Shown here piece by piece: positions 23,664-32,875 of a stretch of 64,000 nucleotides of DNA (within the stretch, counting starts at the first letter, position 1; each line of letters begins with the position of its first letter). Origin of the DNA: Actinotalea caeni (GTDB lineage Bacteria; Actinomycetota; Actinomycetes; Actinomycetales; Beutenbergiaceae); assembly GCF_009733795.1 (NCBI RefSeq), contig NZ_WNXX01000005.1, forward strand, positions 179,296-243,295, read 5' to 3'. The notes under the pieces were generated by a model. It saw only the letters and a list, made by a program, of their open reading frames with translations. It made no database searches and was not told the origin of the DNA. The translations under genes and the position numbers were made by a program.

Positions 23664-25490
23664 TCAGCTCCAGTCCGGCAGGTAGGCGCGGGTGGCCTCG
23701 TCGAGCGCGACGGCGTAGGTCCAGTCCAGCCGGCGGGTGGCGCCCCAGGCGTGCCACCCCGAGCGGGGCGAGTGCGCGAGGAGGTGCACGCCGTCGGGCA
23801 CCCACGGCATCGTGATCGGCGCGAAGAACGGCACCGGCGCCACCGTCTGGCAGAACTGCACCCAGCGCCGCCGCAGCGACGTCAGCGGCCACGGCCCCAG
23901 CACCACCAGCACCCGCTGGTGGCCGATGCGGTTCGCGATCAGGTCCAGCTCCCAGCCGTACCCCGGCCGGATCTCGCCCGGCGTCGCCGACAGCACCACC
24001 GCCCGCGCCGTCTCCGCGTACCGCGTCACGTGCTGCTGCCACTCGTCGTTGCTGAAGCTCGCCCGCGCCGCACCGATCGGCGGCAGCGACGAGCCCGGCG
24101 GCGCGATCGCGATCACCGGCCCGGTCGCCGACAGCTGCCGCACCATCACCTCCTCGAACCGCACCCGCCGCATCATCGACAGCGCCGACACCAGCCCGCG
24201 CCGCCGCAGGTGCGCCGTCAGCGTCAGCCGGTCCTCGTCGAAGCTGCGCAGGTACAGGTAGTGCGGCCGGTCGTCCTGCGCCAGGGCGTCGTCCAGCGAC
24301 GCCGTCCGCAGCCGCTGCCCCAGTGCGTCCACCGCGGCCGCCCCCACCAGCAGCGGCAGCGCCGCCAGCACCGACACCAGCGCGGCGTCCGACCCCATCG
24401 ACCGCAGCAGCGGCCGCAGCCCGGCCAGCAGCGGCAGGTCCATCCGCTCCAGGTCCCCACCGGTCAAGGACGGCCACCCCGGGAACATCCCGGCGTAGGC
24501 GAACAGCAGCACATGCACGAGCAGCACCAGCACCGCCAGCGCCACGGCCAGCACCGACAGCGTCGTCCCCAGCGCCGCCTCGGCCCCCAGACCCGTCACC
24601 GACCGCCGCCCGCGCTCCACCGGGTGCGGTCGCAGGAACGTCCACCGACCCACCAGCACCAGGATCAGCGGCAGCAGCGCCAGCACCAGCGCTCCCCCGG
24701 CGAGGCTCGGGTCCCTCGTCGTCACCGCCGTGAGCCCGATGAACACCAGCCCCGCGACCACCCACCACAGCAGCCGCCGCACCCGGCGCCGCCACCGCGC
24801 CCGCGACACCACCGGCGTCACGTCGTGGTAGCGGTCCGCGCTCGAGGAGCTCGCGAACCGCGGCCGCGCGAGCGCCCGCGCCAGTCGCACCGGCGCCACG
24901 ACGATCGCGATGATCACCACCGGTACCACGAGCGACAGCCCGATCGACTCGACCGTGAACCCCGGTGTGTTCACCCCGGCGGCCCCGCCCGGCAGCGCCG
25001 CGATCGCGGCCTCCGCCACCGGCTCGCCGGCCGACACGCATGCGTCGCGCCCCGCGCCCCCGCACGTCGTCGTCAGCACCGCCAGCTGCACCTCGGCGCC
25101 CTGCTCGGCGATCCACGCCCGGACGACGCGACCGCCGTCCCACAGCACCAGCTCGTCGTGCTCGGAGGCCCCCGGCACGACGTCGCCCGCCACGGCCAGC
25201 CACTCCCACATGCCCGACGCCGGGTCGCGGTCCTCGCACGGGACGACGTACAGCGTCAGCCCCTGCTCCCCCGCCTCCCACGCCCACTCCGACGCCGTCC
25301 CGCACTCCGGCGCCGGGTCGGTCGTCGGGTCCTCGCGCGAGGAGACCAGCACCCACTCCCCGCCCAGGTCGAACGGCGGGTCACCGGCCTCGGCCGCCGC
25401 CGGAGCGCCGAGCACGACCGCCGCCACGAGCAGGAGCCACGACACGGCGAGGCCGCGTCGCCACCACGACCCGACCTGCACGCGACCCAC
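23664..25490 (-). CDS. Multi-pass membrane protein with TIR-like C-terminal domain, unknown function
   Basis: The 608-aa protein starts with a signal/anchor helix (SWLLLVAAVVLGAPAAAEA), has an outside domain of about 150 residues with paired cysteines, then a helix near 190-210 and about four further membrane helices up to residue 380. The last 200 residues are cytoplasmic: YLYLRSFDEDRLTL, RFEEVMVRQL, VIAIAPPGSSLPPIGAARAS, DEWQQHVT and GYGWELDLI. This alternating strand-helix pattern with a WEL glutamate recalls TIR-like or SEFIR-like folds, but the match is by eye. Many in-frame starts exist; I chose the GTG at 25490 next to the signal segment. It is divergent from an ECF sigma gene. Confidence 0.5.
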   Translation of the reverse strand: MGRVQVGSWWRRGLAVSWLLLVAAVVLGAPAAAEAGDPPFDLGGEWVLVSSREDPTTDPAPECGTASEWAWEAGEQGLTLYVVPCEDRDPASGMWEWLAVAGDVVPGASEHDELVLWDGGRVVRAWIAEQGAEVQLAVLTTTCGGAGRDACVSAGEPVAEAAIAALPGGAAGVNTPGFTVESIGLSLVVPVVIIAIVVAPVRLARALARPRFASSSSADRYHDVTPVVSRARWRRRVRRLLWWVVAGLVFIGLTAVTTRDPSLAGGALVLALLPLILVLVGRWTFLRPHPVERGRRSVTGLGAEAALGTTLSVLAVALAVLVLLVHVLLFAYAGMFPGWPSLTGGDLERMDLPLLAGLRPLLRSMGSDAALVSVLAALPLLVGAAAVDALGQRLRTASLDDALAQDDRPHYLYLRSFDEDRLTLTAHLRRRGLVSALSMMRRVRFEEVMVRQLSATGPVIAIAPPGSSLPPIGAARASFSNDEWQQHVTRYAETARAVVLSATPGEIRPGYGWELDLIANRIGHQRVLVVLGPWPLTSLRRRWVQFCQTVAPVPFFAPITMPWVPDGVHLLAHSPRSGWHAWGATRRLDWTYAVALDEATRAYLPDWS

Positions 25491-25527
25491 GCCCGCAGCG
25501 TAGGGGAGCACGCGCACCCGCCACCGT

Positions 25528-25555
25528 GCAACCGCACGGCCGCGCCGTGCGTAGA
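25528..25555 (+). promoter_or_regulatory. Possible ECF-type autoregulated promoter
   Basis: GCAACC (25528-25533) and CGTAGA (25550-25555) are 16 bp apart and resemble the AAC/CGT elements recognised by many ECF sigma factors. They lie 36 bp upstream of the sigma gene. The spacer is an inverted repeat (GCACGGC-CGC-GCCGTGC). Confidence 0.35.
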
Positions 25556-25590
25556 CACGTCGATAGCCTGCCTCGGACCGAGGAGAGCCC

Positions 25591-26091
25591 GTGGACGCCA
25601 CCGAGTTCGACGACCTGTACGCCAGGTCGTTCCGGCCGCTGGTGCGCCAGCTCTACGCCGTCACCGGCGACGCGGAGGAAGCCCGCGACTGCGTGCAGGA
25701 AGCCTTCGTGCGCGCCTGGTCCCGCCGGCACTCCATCCGCGTCGACGAGCAGCCGGAGGCCTGGGTCCGCACGACCGCCTACCGCCTCGCCGTCAGCCGC
25801 TGGCGGCGCGTGCTGCGCGGCCGCCGCGCACCCGACCGAGCGCTCTCCCCCGCCGCCGTCACCGCCCCGGTCGACGAGACCCGTGTGGCACTCGTCGCCG
25901 CCCTGCGGCAGCTTCCCCACGCCCAGCGCGAGGCCCTCGTGCTGCACCACCTCGCCGACCTCCCGGTCGCGGCCGTCGCCACCCAGACCGGCGTGCCCGA
26001 AGGAACCGTCAAGGCCCGGCTGTCACGAGGGCGGGCCGCCCTCGCCCTGCTGCTGTCCGACACCGTCGTGGAAGGGGCTCACCGTGCGTGA
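25591..26091 (+). CDS. ECF (SigE-family-like) RNA polymerase sigma factor
   Basis: The 166-aa protein has sigma region 2 (YAVTGDAEEARDCVQEAFVR, residues about 20-40) and region 4 (LRQLPHAQREALVLHHLADL followed by VPEGTVKARLSRGRAAL), the two-domain form of extracytoplasmic-function sigma factors. The GTG at 25591 lies five bases after AGGAG. The stop overlaps the start of the next gene by 8 bp, the usual pattern for a sigma factor and its membrane anti-sigma factor. The signal it responds to is unknown; the divergent TIR-like membrane protein is a candidate regulon member. Confidence 0.9.
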   Translation: MDATEFDDLYARSFRPLVRQLYAVTGDAEEARDCVQEAFVRAWSRRHSIRVDEQPEAWVRTTAYRLAVSRWRRVLRGRRAPDRALSPAAVTAPVDETRVALVAALRQLPHAQREALVLHHLADLPVAAVATQTGVPEGTVKARLSRGRAALALLLSDTVVEGAHRA

Positions 26092-26887
26092 CCCGATCGA
26101 CCTCCTCACCACCCTCGAGGCCCCCGAGCACGAGCCGCTGCCCGCCGCCGAGCTGCGCCGCCGCGGCGACCAGCGACGCCGCCGCCGCACCGCCGGCGTC
26201 GGGGTCGCCGCCGCGCTGCTGCTCGCCGCGGCCGTCACCGTCCCGAACCTGCTCGCCGACCCGGTGGTCCCCGCCGGCACTCCGACCAGCGACCCGACCA
26301 CCGCACCGACGCCGACCGCCGACCCCACCACCCCGGACGGCACCGACGACCAGCCCGACCCGGCCGCCACCCCGATCCCCACCGACTTCCCGCTGGCTCG
26401 TCACCTGCCCACGGGTCCGGACTACCAGCAGGTCGACCCGGCCGAGGCGGCCGGTATCGAAGTGTGCGGCCACGTGCTCTGGCCGGCCGCGGCGGCACAG
26501 TCGCGTGCCGCGATGGTGGTCGGGCCCGAGCACACTGAGCTGCGCTGGCTCGGCGTCCTCGCCGACGCAGACCAGGCAGTCGCGCTCCTCGCCGACACCC
26601 GCGCCGCGCTCGCCGGATGCGCCACGACCGGCACCGGCGACGCCCTCGCCGTCGTCCCTCTCACGGGCGGCACCGGCTACGACGAGGTCACCGTCGCACT
26701 CGTCCAGGCCGACGGCTCGCTCGGCGGCGAGGTCGTCCAGCTGATCCGCGTCGGCAGCGCCGTGCTGCTCTCGGTCTCCGGCGGCGAGCTGACCGCGGAG
26801 AGCGCCCAGGGCACCGCCGACCTGCTCACCGCGCAGAGCGCCGACCTGGCCGCCGCGATGTGCGTCTTCACCGCCGCCGGCTGCTGA
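26084..26887 (+). CDS. Probable membrane-anchored anti-sigma factor
   Basis: The 267-aa product has a cytoplasmic N-terminus of about 35 residues (RDPIDLLTTLEAPEHEPLP), a transmembrane helix at about 43-64 (VGVAAALLLAAAVTVPNLL), a Thr/Pro/Asp-rich linker and an extracellular domain of about 180 residues with four cysteines. The short N-terminus lacks a recognisable zinc-binding anti-sigma motif, so the assignment rests on topology and on the overlap with the upstream sigma gene. GGAAGGGG precedes the GTG start. The outer domain may sense an envelope signal. It converges on proB through two small hairpins. Confidence 0.65.
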   Translation: MRDPIDLLTTLEAPEHEPLPAAELRRRGDQRRRRRTAGVGVAAALLLAAAVTVPNLLADPVVPAGTPTSDPTTAPTPTADPTTPDGTDDQPDPAATPIPTDFPLARHLPTGPDYQQVDPAEAAGIEVCGHVLWPAAAAQSRAAMVVGPEHTELRWLGVLADADQAVALLADTRAALAGCATTGTGDALAVVPLTGGTGYDEVTVALVQADGSLGGEVVQLIRVGSAVLLSVSGGELTAESAQGTADLLTAQSADLAAAMCVFTAAGC

Positions 26888-26903
26888 CCGCTCCCCCGCG
26901 GTC
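26886..26903. terminator. Small hairpin between the anti-sigma gene and convergent proB
   Basis: GACCGC and GCGGTC form a 6-bp stem around TCCCCC, immediately followed by GTCGCTCAGCGAC, which contains the proB stop region. Together they may end transcription from both sides. Confidence 0.4.
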
Positions 26904-26905
26904 GC

Positions 26906-28057
26906 TCAGCGACGCGTGAGCACGAGGTCGTCGCGGTGCACGACCTCCCGGTCGTGGCCGTCGCCGAAGATGCGTCGCAGCTCCTCGGAGCTGCGCCCCA
27001 GCCGCTCGGGCAGCTCGTCGGAGGAGTACGCAACGAGACCGCGCGCCACCACCACGCCGTCCGGGCCGACCAGCTCCACCGGGTCACCGGCCTCGAACGT
27101 GCCCTCGACGCCGGTGACGCCGGCGGCGAGCAGCGACTTCTTGCCGTGCGTGATCGCCCGCACCGCGCCGGCGTCGAGCGCGACCCGGCCGCGGGTGTCG
27201 GCGGCGTGCGCCAGCCACAGCCGACGCGTCGTCGCCCGCCGGGCGGCCGGCGCGAACCACGTACCGACGTCCTCCCCCGCCAGCGCCGCGCCCAGCGTGT
27301 CGGCCCGCGTGAGCACGACCGGCACCCCGGCACCCGACGCGACCGTCGCGGCCGCCACCTTGGTGAGCATGCCGCCGGTGCCGACGTGGCTGCCGCTCGC
27401 GGTCACCTCGAGCCCGGCCAGCTCGTCCGGGTGCTCGACGACGGCGATCCGCCGCGACCCCGGCCGGTTCGGCGGCGCGGTGTACAGCGAGTCGACGTCG
27501 GTGAGCAGCACCAGCGCGTCGGCGTGCACCAGGTGGCTGACCAGCGCCGCCAGCCGGTCGTTGTCACCGAACCGGATCTCCTGCGTCGCTACCGCGTCGT
27601 TCTCGTTGACGACCGGCACGACGCCGAGCTCCAGCAGCCGGGTCAGCGACCGCTGCGCGTTGCGGTAGTGGCCGCGCCGGATCACGTCCTCGACCGTGAG
27701 CAGCACCTGCCCGACCCGGAGGCCGTGCGCGGCGAAGGCGCGCGTGTAGTGCGCGACCAGCAGCCCCTGGCCGACGCTGGCCGCGGCCTGCTGGGTCGCC
27801 AGGTCCCGCGGCCGGCGCGGCAGCCCGAGCACCGGCAGCGCCGCGGCGATCGCACCCGAGGAGACCAGCACGACCTCGCCGCCGGCCGCACGCCGCTGGG
27901 CGAGCGTGTTGACGAGCGCGGTCAGCCGCGCGACGTCGAGGTGCCCCTCGGCGTCGGTCAGCGAGGACGAGCCGATCTTCACGACGACGCGCCGCGCGAG
28001 CGCCGTGTCGGCGAGAGCGGCGCGGTCGAGCACGCGCGCGGCGGTGGCCTGGCTCAT
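26906..28057 (-). CDS. proB: Glutamate 5-kinase
   Basis: ProB (383 aa) phosphorylates glutamate in the first step of proline synthesis. The amino-acid kinase core shows VVVKIGSSSLTD, VLVSSGAIAAA, VVPVVNENDAV, FGDNDRLAALV and VLLTDVDSLYT. The C-terminal 100 or so residues form the PUA domain (ALDAGAVRAITHGKKSLL). The ATG at 28057 lies 8 bp after the obgE stop; an earlier in-frame GTG is less likely. It is the last gene of the rplU-rpmA-obgE-proB series. Confidence 0.95.
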   Translation of the reverse strand: MSQATAARVLDRAALADTALARRVVVKIGSSSLTDAEGHLDVARLTALVNTLAQRRAAGGEVVLVSSGAIAAALPVLGLPRRPRDLATQQAAASVGQGLLVAHYTRAFAAHGLRVGQVLLTVEDVIRRGHYRNAQRSLTRLLELGVVPVVNENDAVATQEIRFGDNDRLAALVSHLVHADALVLLTDVDSLYTAPPNRPGSRRIAVVEHPDELAGLEVTASGSHVGTGGMLTKVAAATVASGAGVPVVLTRADTLGAALAGEDVGTWFAPAARRATTRRLWLAHAADTRGRVALDAGAVRAITHGKKSLLAAGVTGVEGTFEAGDPVELVGPDGVVVARGLVAYSSDELPERLGRSSEELRRIFGDGHDREVVHRDDLVLTRR

Positions 28058-28065
28058 CGGAGCGC

Positions 28066-29574
28066 CTACTCCTCCTCGGTACCGCGCTCGGTCCACAGCT
28101 CGGCACGTGCCGCGGCCTTCGCGTCCATCCGGTCGTGGAACTGCTCGCGCTTCTCGGCGCGCGTGGGCCGGTGCCGGTCCTCCAGCCGCAGGTCGCTGCC
28201 GCGCGACCCCAGCAGCTCGGGCCCGGTCATCATCGTGGGCTCCCAGTCGAAGACGACGCCGTTGGGCCCGTCACCGATGACCACCTCGTCGCCCGCGACC
28301 GCCCCGGCCTGCAGCAGGGCGTCCTCGACGCCGAGCGCCGCCAGCCGGTCGGCCAGGTAGCCGACCGCCTCGTCGTTGGCGAAGTCGGTCTGCTTGACCC
28401 ACCGCTCGGGCTTGTCGCCCGTGACGAGGTAGTAGACGTGGTCGGTCTCGCGCCGCGTCACCGCGAACTCGCGTCCGGACCGCTTGCGGTCGACGGCGCG
28501 GGGCCGCAGCACCGGCGCGGCCGGCTCGGGCGCGGGCGTCGCGGCACGTGCCTGCCGCACGAGGTCCGCGAGCGCGAACGTGAGCGGGCGCAGGCCCTCG
28601 TGGGACGCCGTCGACACCTCGAAGACGCGCAGCCCGCGCGCCTCGATGTCGGGCCGCACCAGCTCGGCGAGCTCGCGCGCCTCCGGCACGTCGATCTTGT
28701 TGAGCACGACGAGCCGGGGCCGCTCGGCGAGCGGCACCTGGCCGCCGACGATGCCGAGGTCGGCGGAGTACGCGCGCAGCTCGGCCTCGATGACGTCGAG
28801 GTCCGACAGCGGGTCGCGACCGGGCTCCAGGGTGGCGCAGTCGAGCACGTGCACCAGCACCGCGCAGCGCTCGATGTGACGCAGGAACTCCAGACCGAGT
28901 CCCTTGCCCTCGCTCGCGCCGGGGATGAGGCCGGGCACGTCGGCGACCGTGAACCGCTCGTCGCCCGCCTGCACCACGCCCAGGTTGGGCACCAGCGTCG
29001 TGAACGGGTAGTCGGCGATCTTCGGGCGTGCGGCCGAGAGCGCCGCGACGAGCGAGGACTTGCCGGCCGAGGGGAACCCGATCAGCGCGACGTCGGCGAT
29101 CGTCTTGAGCTCGAGGACGACGTCGGCCTCCTCGCCCTCCTCGCCCAGCAGCGCGAAGCCAGGTGCCTTCCGCTTCGGGGAGGCCAGTGCCGCGTTGCCG
29201 AGGCCGCCGTGCCCGCCGCGCGCGACGACGAACCGGGTGCCTGCGCCCACGAGGTCGGCGATCACCTCGCCGTCGCGCGTCTTGACGACGGTGCCGTCCG
29301 GCACGCCGACGACGAGGTCCTCGCCGTTCTTGCCGGCGCGCATGTCGCCCGCGCCGGGGCCGCCGTTGGCGGCGCGGCGGTGCGGTGCGTAGGAGATGTC
29401 GAGCAGGGTCGTGACGCCGGGCTCCACCTGCAGCACGACGTCGCCGCCGTTGCCGCCGTTGGCGCCGTCGGGGCCGCCCAGGGGCTTGAACTTCTCGCGC
29501 CGGACGGAGGCGCACCCGTGCCCGCCGTCACCGCCGCGCGCGTGCAGCACCACGCGGTCGACGAACGTGGTCAT
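28066..29574 (-). CDS. obgE: GTPase Obg (ribosome assembly, stress control)
   Basis: Obg (502 aa) is a GTPase that binds the 50S subunit and links ribosome maturation to growth state. The glycine-rich Obg fold spans residues 1 to about 158 ([16 protein letters not shown]). The G domain follows with G1 GFPSAGKSS, switch DYPFTTL, G3 DVPGLI and G4 NKID. The OCT domain at the C-terminus ([18 protein letters not shown]) is typical of Gram-positive Obg. A short charged tail follows. It lies between rpmA and proB. Confidence 0.96.
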   Translation of the reverse strand: MTTFVDRVVLHARGGDGGHGCASVRREKFKPLGGPDGANGGNGGDVVLQVEPGVTTLLDISYAPHRRAANGGPGAGDMRAGKNGEDLVVGVPDGTVVKTRDGEVIADLVGAGTRFVVARGGHGGLGNAALASPKRKAPGFALLGEEGEEADVVLELKTIADVALIGFPSAGKSSLVAALSAARPKIADYPFTTLVPNLGVVQAGDERFTVADVPGLIPGASEGKGLGLEFLRHIERCAVLVHVLDCATLEPGRDPLSDLDVIEAELRAYSADLGIVGGQVPLAERPRLVVLNKIDVPEARELAELVRPDIEARGLRVFEVSTASHEGLRPLTFALADLVRQARAATPAPEPAAPVLRPRAVDRKRSGREFAVTRRETDHVYYLVTGDKPERWVKQTDFANDEAVGYLADRLAALGVEDALLQAGAVAGDEVVIGDGPNGVVFDWEPTMMTGPELLGSRGSDLRLEDRHRPTRAEKREQFHDRMDAKAAARAELWTERGTEEE

Positions 29575-29673
29575 GGTGGTCCCTTTCCCGGCGCGACGGC
29601 CCGGACAGCACGAAGGGCGGAACGGCCCTTGCCGCCCCGCCCTCGCGCAGTGTGTGTCTCTGTGGTCCCGGGC

Positions 29674-29940
29674 TCAGACGGTCTGGAGCTCGGCCGGGAC
29701 GATGTCGACGACCTTGCGGCCGCGACGCGTCGCGAACTGGACCGAGCCGGCCGCGAGCGCGAACAGGGTGTCGTCGCCGCCGCGGCCCACGTTCTCACCG
29801 GGGTGGAAGTGCGTGCCGCGCTGACGGACGAGGATCTCGCCGGCCTTGACGACCTGGCCGCCGAAGCGCTTGACGCCGAGGCGCTGCGCGCGAGAGTCGC
29901 GGCCGTTGCGGGAGGAGCTGGCGCCCTTCTTGTGTGCCAT
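29674..29940 (-). CDS. rpmA: 50S ribosomal protein L27
   Basis: L27 (88 aa) sits at the peptidyl-transferase centre, where its flexible N-terminus stabilises tRNA. The start [16 protein letters not shown] and [21 protein letters not shown] are diagnostic. There is no N-terminal extension of the kind cleaved in Firmicutes. It lies 32 bp downstream of rplU and 99 bp upstream of obgE. Confidence 0.98.
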   Translation of the reverse strand: MAHKKGASSSRNGRDSRAQRLGVKRFGGQVVKAGEILVRQRGTHFHPGENVGRGGDDTLFALAAGSVQFATRRGRKVVDIVPAELQTV

Positions 29941-29972
29941 GTCTGGTGTCCTTCAGGCTCGGGAGGTCGGTG

Positions 29973-30281
29973 CTACTTGATGCCGGTGATCTTCACGCGC
30001 GTCAGGTCCTGACGGTGGCCCTGGCGCTTGCGGTAACCGGTCTTGTTCTTGAACTTGAGGATGGTGATCTTCGGACCGCGCTCCTCGCGCACGATCTCGG
30101 CCGTCACCTTGACCTTCGCGAGGTCGGACGCGGCAGAGGTCACCTTGTCGCCGTCGACGAGCAGGACCGGGGTCAGCTCGATCTCGGCACCGGCGTCACC
30201 GGCCACCCGGTCCATGACGACGATGTCGCCGACGGACACCTTCTCCTGCCGGCCGCCGGCCTTGACGATCGCGTACACCAC
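29973..30281 (-). CDS. rplU: 50S ribosomal protein L21
   Basis: L21 (102 aa) is a structural 50S protein. The sequence [19 protein letters not shown] and the C-terminal [19 protein letters not shown] are typical. It is the first gene of the rplU-rpmA-obgE-proB series. A leader of about 135 bases with two hairpins (30372-30387 and 30344-30357) follows the predicted transcription start. Confidence 0.98.
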   Translation of the reverse strand: MVYAIVKAGGRQEKVSVGDIVVMDRVAGDAGAEIELTPVLLVDGDKVTSAASDLAKVKVTAEIVREERGPKITILKFKNKTGYRKRQGHRQDLTRVKITGIK

Positions 30282-30422
30282 GGTTCAGCTCATCTCTCGC
30301 ATCGGACGTTTACCTGCGTGCGTCAGCCGCGCGCACCCGGATCGACCCGTACGGGTCGTGCGGGTGGCCCAGCCCGGGAACCCGGGCAGTCGTGCGGGCA
30401 TGGCGCAGCGCACCGAGGAACT

Positions 30423-30453
30423 ACTGTACGCGAGTCCACGGCACCCCGGCAAA
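30423..30453 (-). promoter_or_regulatory. Predicted promoter and structured leader of rplU
   Basis: On the minus strand TTTGCC (30453-30448) and TACAGT (30428-30423) are 19 bp apart. The leader that follows contains GCCCGGG-TT-CCCGGGC (30387-30372) and the palindrome GACCCGTACGGGTC (30357-30344), possible targets for L21-linked autoregulation. Confidence 0.5.
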
Positions 30454-30484
30454 CCCGGACGCCCCCCGCGCGGCGAGGCGTCCG

Positions 30485-31930
30485 TCACGTCCCGGCCGGC
30501 CCCGGCGCGGCGTCGGCCTCCTGCATGCGACCGCGGTCGCGCGGCATCAGCGCCACGAACGTCAGCAGCAGCAGCGCGGCGATGGTCCCGCCCCAGAACA
30601 CCTGCTGCAGCGCGGGCGCGAGCAACCAACCCGGCAGCCGCTCCAGGTCATCGGCTCCCCCGACCGCGGTGTTCACCACGGCGCCGTAGACCGCGACCCC
30701 GAACGCGCTGCCCACCGAACGGGCGAACATGTTCGCGCCCGTGACGACCCCGCGCGTCGAGAAGTCGGCGGACGCCTGCGCCGCGATGAGCGTCGGCGTC
30801 GCGACCAGCCCCATGCCCAGGCCGATCACGAAGCACGCCGCCGCGACCGCGACGACCGACGAGCCGCGCGCCGCGACGTCGAGCAGGCCCGTGCCGACCA
30901 GCGCGACCGAGGCGCCGATCAGCCCGGTGGTGCGGAACCCGACCCGCAGGTACACCTTGCCCGCCTGCGACGCCGAGATCGGCCAGCCGAGGGTGAGCGC
31001 GGCGAGCGCGAACCCGGCGACCAGCGGATCGGCGCCGAGCACGGTCTGGGCGAAGATCGGCACGTACGCGGTCAGGCCGATGAGCAGCGCGCCGATGACG
31101 AGGCTCGCACCGTTGGTGGTCGTGAGCAGGCGGGCACGGAACAGCCAGCCGGGCAGCACCGGGTCGGCGACGCGACGCTGCTGCGCGGCGAACCCGACGA
31201 GCGCCACGAGGCCGCCGACCACGAGCGCGACGCTCGGCACCGACACCCACGCCCAGCTGACGCCGCCCTCGAGCAGCCACAGGATCAGCGCGGCGCTGCC
31301 GAGCGTCAGCAGCCCGGCGCCGACGACGTCGATGCGGCGCGAGGTGCGCTCGTGGCTCTCGTGGAACCGTCGCAGCAGCACGAGCGCGACGAGACCGAGC
31401 GGCAGGTTGACCCAGAAGATCCAGCGCCAGTCGAGGAAGGTCGTGAAGACCCCGCCCAGCGTCGGCCCGACGACCGAGGAGATCGCCCACACGCTCGCCA
31501 TGTAGCCCTGCACCTTGGCGCGCTCGACGACGGTGTAGACGTCGCCGATGATCGTCTGCGACATCGGCATCACCGCACCGGCGCCGAGGCCCTGCACCGC
31601 ACGGGCCGCGATGAGGAGCAGCATCGAGGGCGCGAGAGCGCACAGCACCGAGCCGACGAGGAACGCCACCACCCCGGCGACCATGACGGGCTTGCGCCCG
31701 ACGACGTCGGCGAGCTTGCCGTAGATCGGCACCGTGGCCGCCTGCGCCAGCAGGTACACGCTGAACAGCCACGGCGCCTGCGTGAAGCCACCGAGGTCGT
31801 TGACGATCGCGGGCACCGCGGTCGCGAGGATGGTCGCGTCGATCGCGACCAGACCGGTCGAGAGCATGGTCGCCAGCAGCACCGGGCCGCGCTCGGAGCG
31901 CAGCCCGACGCCCGCCGTTCGTGTCGTCAC
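30485..31930 (-). CDS. MFS drug-efflux transporter (DHA2, 14-helix type)
   Basis: The 481-aa protein has 13-14 hydrophobic segments and the family motifs of the DHA2 group: LDATI-like IDATILATAVPAIVNDLGG in helix 1, GKLADVVGRKPVMVAG (motif A) after helix 2, and GLGAGAVMP in the motif C region. It should export toxic compounds using the proton gradient. Three consecutive candidate GTG starts exist at 31939, 31933 and 31930; I chose the last, which has a GGGGG-rich site at proper distance. No regulator is adjacent; the divergent neighbour is peptidase E. Confidence 0.9.
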   Translation of the reverse strand: MTTRTAGVGLRSERGPVLLATMLSTGLVAIDATILATAVPAIVNDLGGFTQAPWLFSVYLLAQAATVPIYGKLADVVGRKPVMVAGVVAFLVGSVLCALAPSMLLLIAARAVQGLGAGAVMPMSQTIIGDVYTVVERAKVQGYMASVWAISSVVGPTLGGVFTTFLDWRWIFWVNLPLGLVALVLLRRFHESHERTSRRIDVVGAGLLTLGSAALILWLLEGGVSWAWVSVPSVALVVGGLVALVGFAAQQRRVADPVLPGWLFRARLLTTTNGASLVIGALLIGLTAYVPIFAQTVLGADPLVAGFALAALTLGWPISASQAGKVYLRVGFRTTGLIGASVALVGTGLLDVAARGSSVVAVAAACFVIGLGMGLVATPTLIAAQASADFSTRGVVTGANMFARSVGSAFGVAVYGAVVNTAVGGADDLERLPGWLLAPALQQVFWGGTIAALLLLTFVALMPRDRGRMQEADAAPGPAGT

Positions 31931-32035
31931 CACAAGCACCCCCAACCACGGGCACCGCCGCTGTCGTCCCGACCGATCGATCTTCTCGCATCGTGGACCC
32001 GGCGGCGGGCGGCGGCGGTCACGTAGCCTGCGCAC

Positions 32036-32773
32036 GTGCCTGCCGACTCCCCCACCGTCCTCGCCACCTCCGGCGGCTACCGCCGCGGCGACCGCACCCC
32101 GCTCGCGTTCGACGCGCTGGTGCGCCACGCGCTCGACCTGTCCGGCGCGACCGGCCGGCCGCGGCTGGCCTACCTCGGCACCGCCCACGGCGACCAGACG
32201 CACCGGCTCGCGCTGGTGCAGGAGGCCGCCCGCGAGACCGGCGTCGACCTCGTGCCCGTCACGCTGTTCACGATGCCCAACCACGCCGACCCGGCGGCGG
32301 CGCTGCTCTCGGTCGACGCCGTGTGGGTCGACGGCGGCTCGGTCGCCAACCTGCTCGCGCTGTGGCGGCTGCACGGCCTCGACGACGCGCTGCGGGAGGC
32401 CTGGCAGGCGGGCGTGGTGCTCGCAGGCGTGAGCGCGGGCTCGATCTGCTGGTTCACCGGCGGCACCACCGACTCCTTCGGGCCCGAGCTGCGCCCGGTG
32501 ACGAACGGTCTCGGCCTGCTCCCCTACGCCAACGGCGTGCACTACGACACCGAGGAGCGCCGCCGTCCGCTCGTGCACCGGCTCGTCGGCGAGGGCGTGC
32601 TCGGCGAGACCCACTGCACCGACGACGGCGTGGGTCTCGTGTACTCCGGCACCACCCTCGTCGAGGCGGTCACCGAGCGCGACGGCCCGGCCGCCGCGTA
32701 CCGGGTCGTGCGCGAGGGCGGCGAGGGCGGCACCGTGATCGAGGAGCGCATCGAGCCGCGCCGGCTGCCCTGA
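32036..32773 (+). CDS. Peptidase E family (S51) protein
   Basis: The 245-aa protein belongs to the S51 serine peptidases that cleave Asp-Xaa dipeptides. The nucleophile elbow GVSAGSICWF is clear, as are the surrounding VWVDGGSVANLL and YANGVHYDTEERR. It starts with a GTG. It lacks a signal peptide, so it is cytoplasmic. It is divergent from the MFS exporter and followed by an unrelated membrane protein gene, so context gives no substrate. Confidence 0.88.
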   Translation: MPADSPTVLATSGGYRRGDRTPLAFDALVRHALDLSGATGRPRLAYLGTAHGDQTHRLALVQEAARETGVDLVPVTLFTMPNHADPAAALLSVDAVWVDGGSVANLLALWRLHGLDDALREAWQAGVVLAGVSAGSICWFTGGTTDSFGPELRPVTNGLGLLPYANGVHYDTEERRRPLVHRLVGEGVLGETHCTDDGVGLVYSGTTLVEAVTERDGPAAAYRVVREGGEGGTVIEERIEPRRLP

Positions 32774-32859
32774 GGCCGCCGCCGGCGGCCGCTCGTGCCG
32801 GCGGTGACGGTGGTGAGGACTGCCCGCCCCGGCGGCCCGGGCTCGCGCACGCGTGCCAC

Positions 32860-32865
32860 TAGCCT
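32860..32865 (+). promoter_or_regulatory. Possible -10 element for a near-leaderless transcript
   Basis: TAGCCT ends 10 bases before the ATG of the 673-aa membrane protein gene. No good ribosome-binding site is visible, so a leaderless or almost leaderless mRNA is plausible. Confidence 0.35.
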
Positions 32866-32875
32866 GGGCGGCGAC

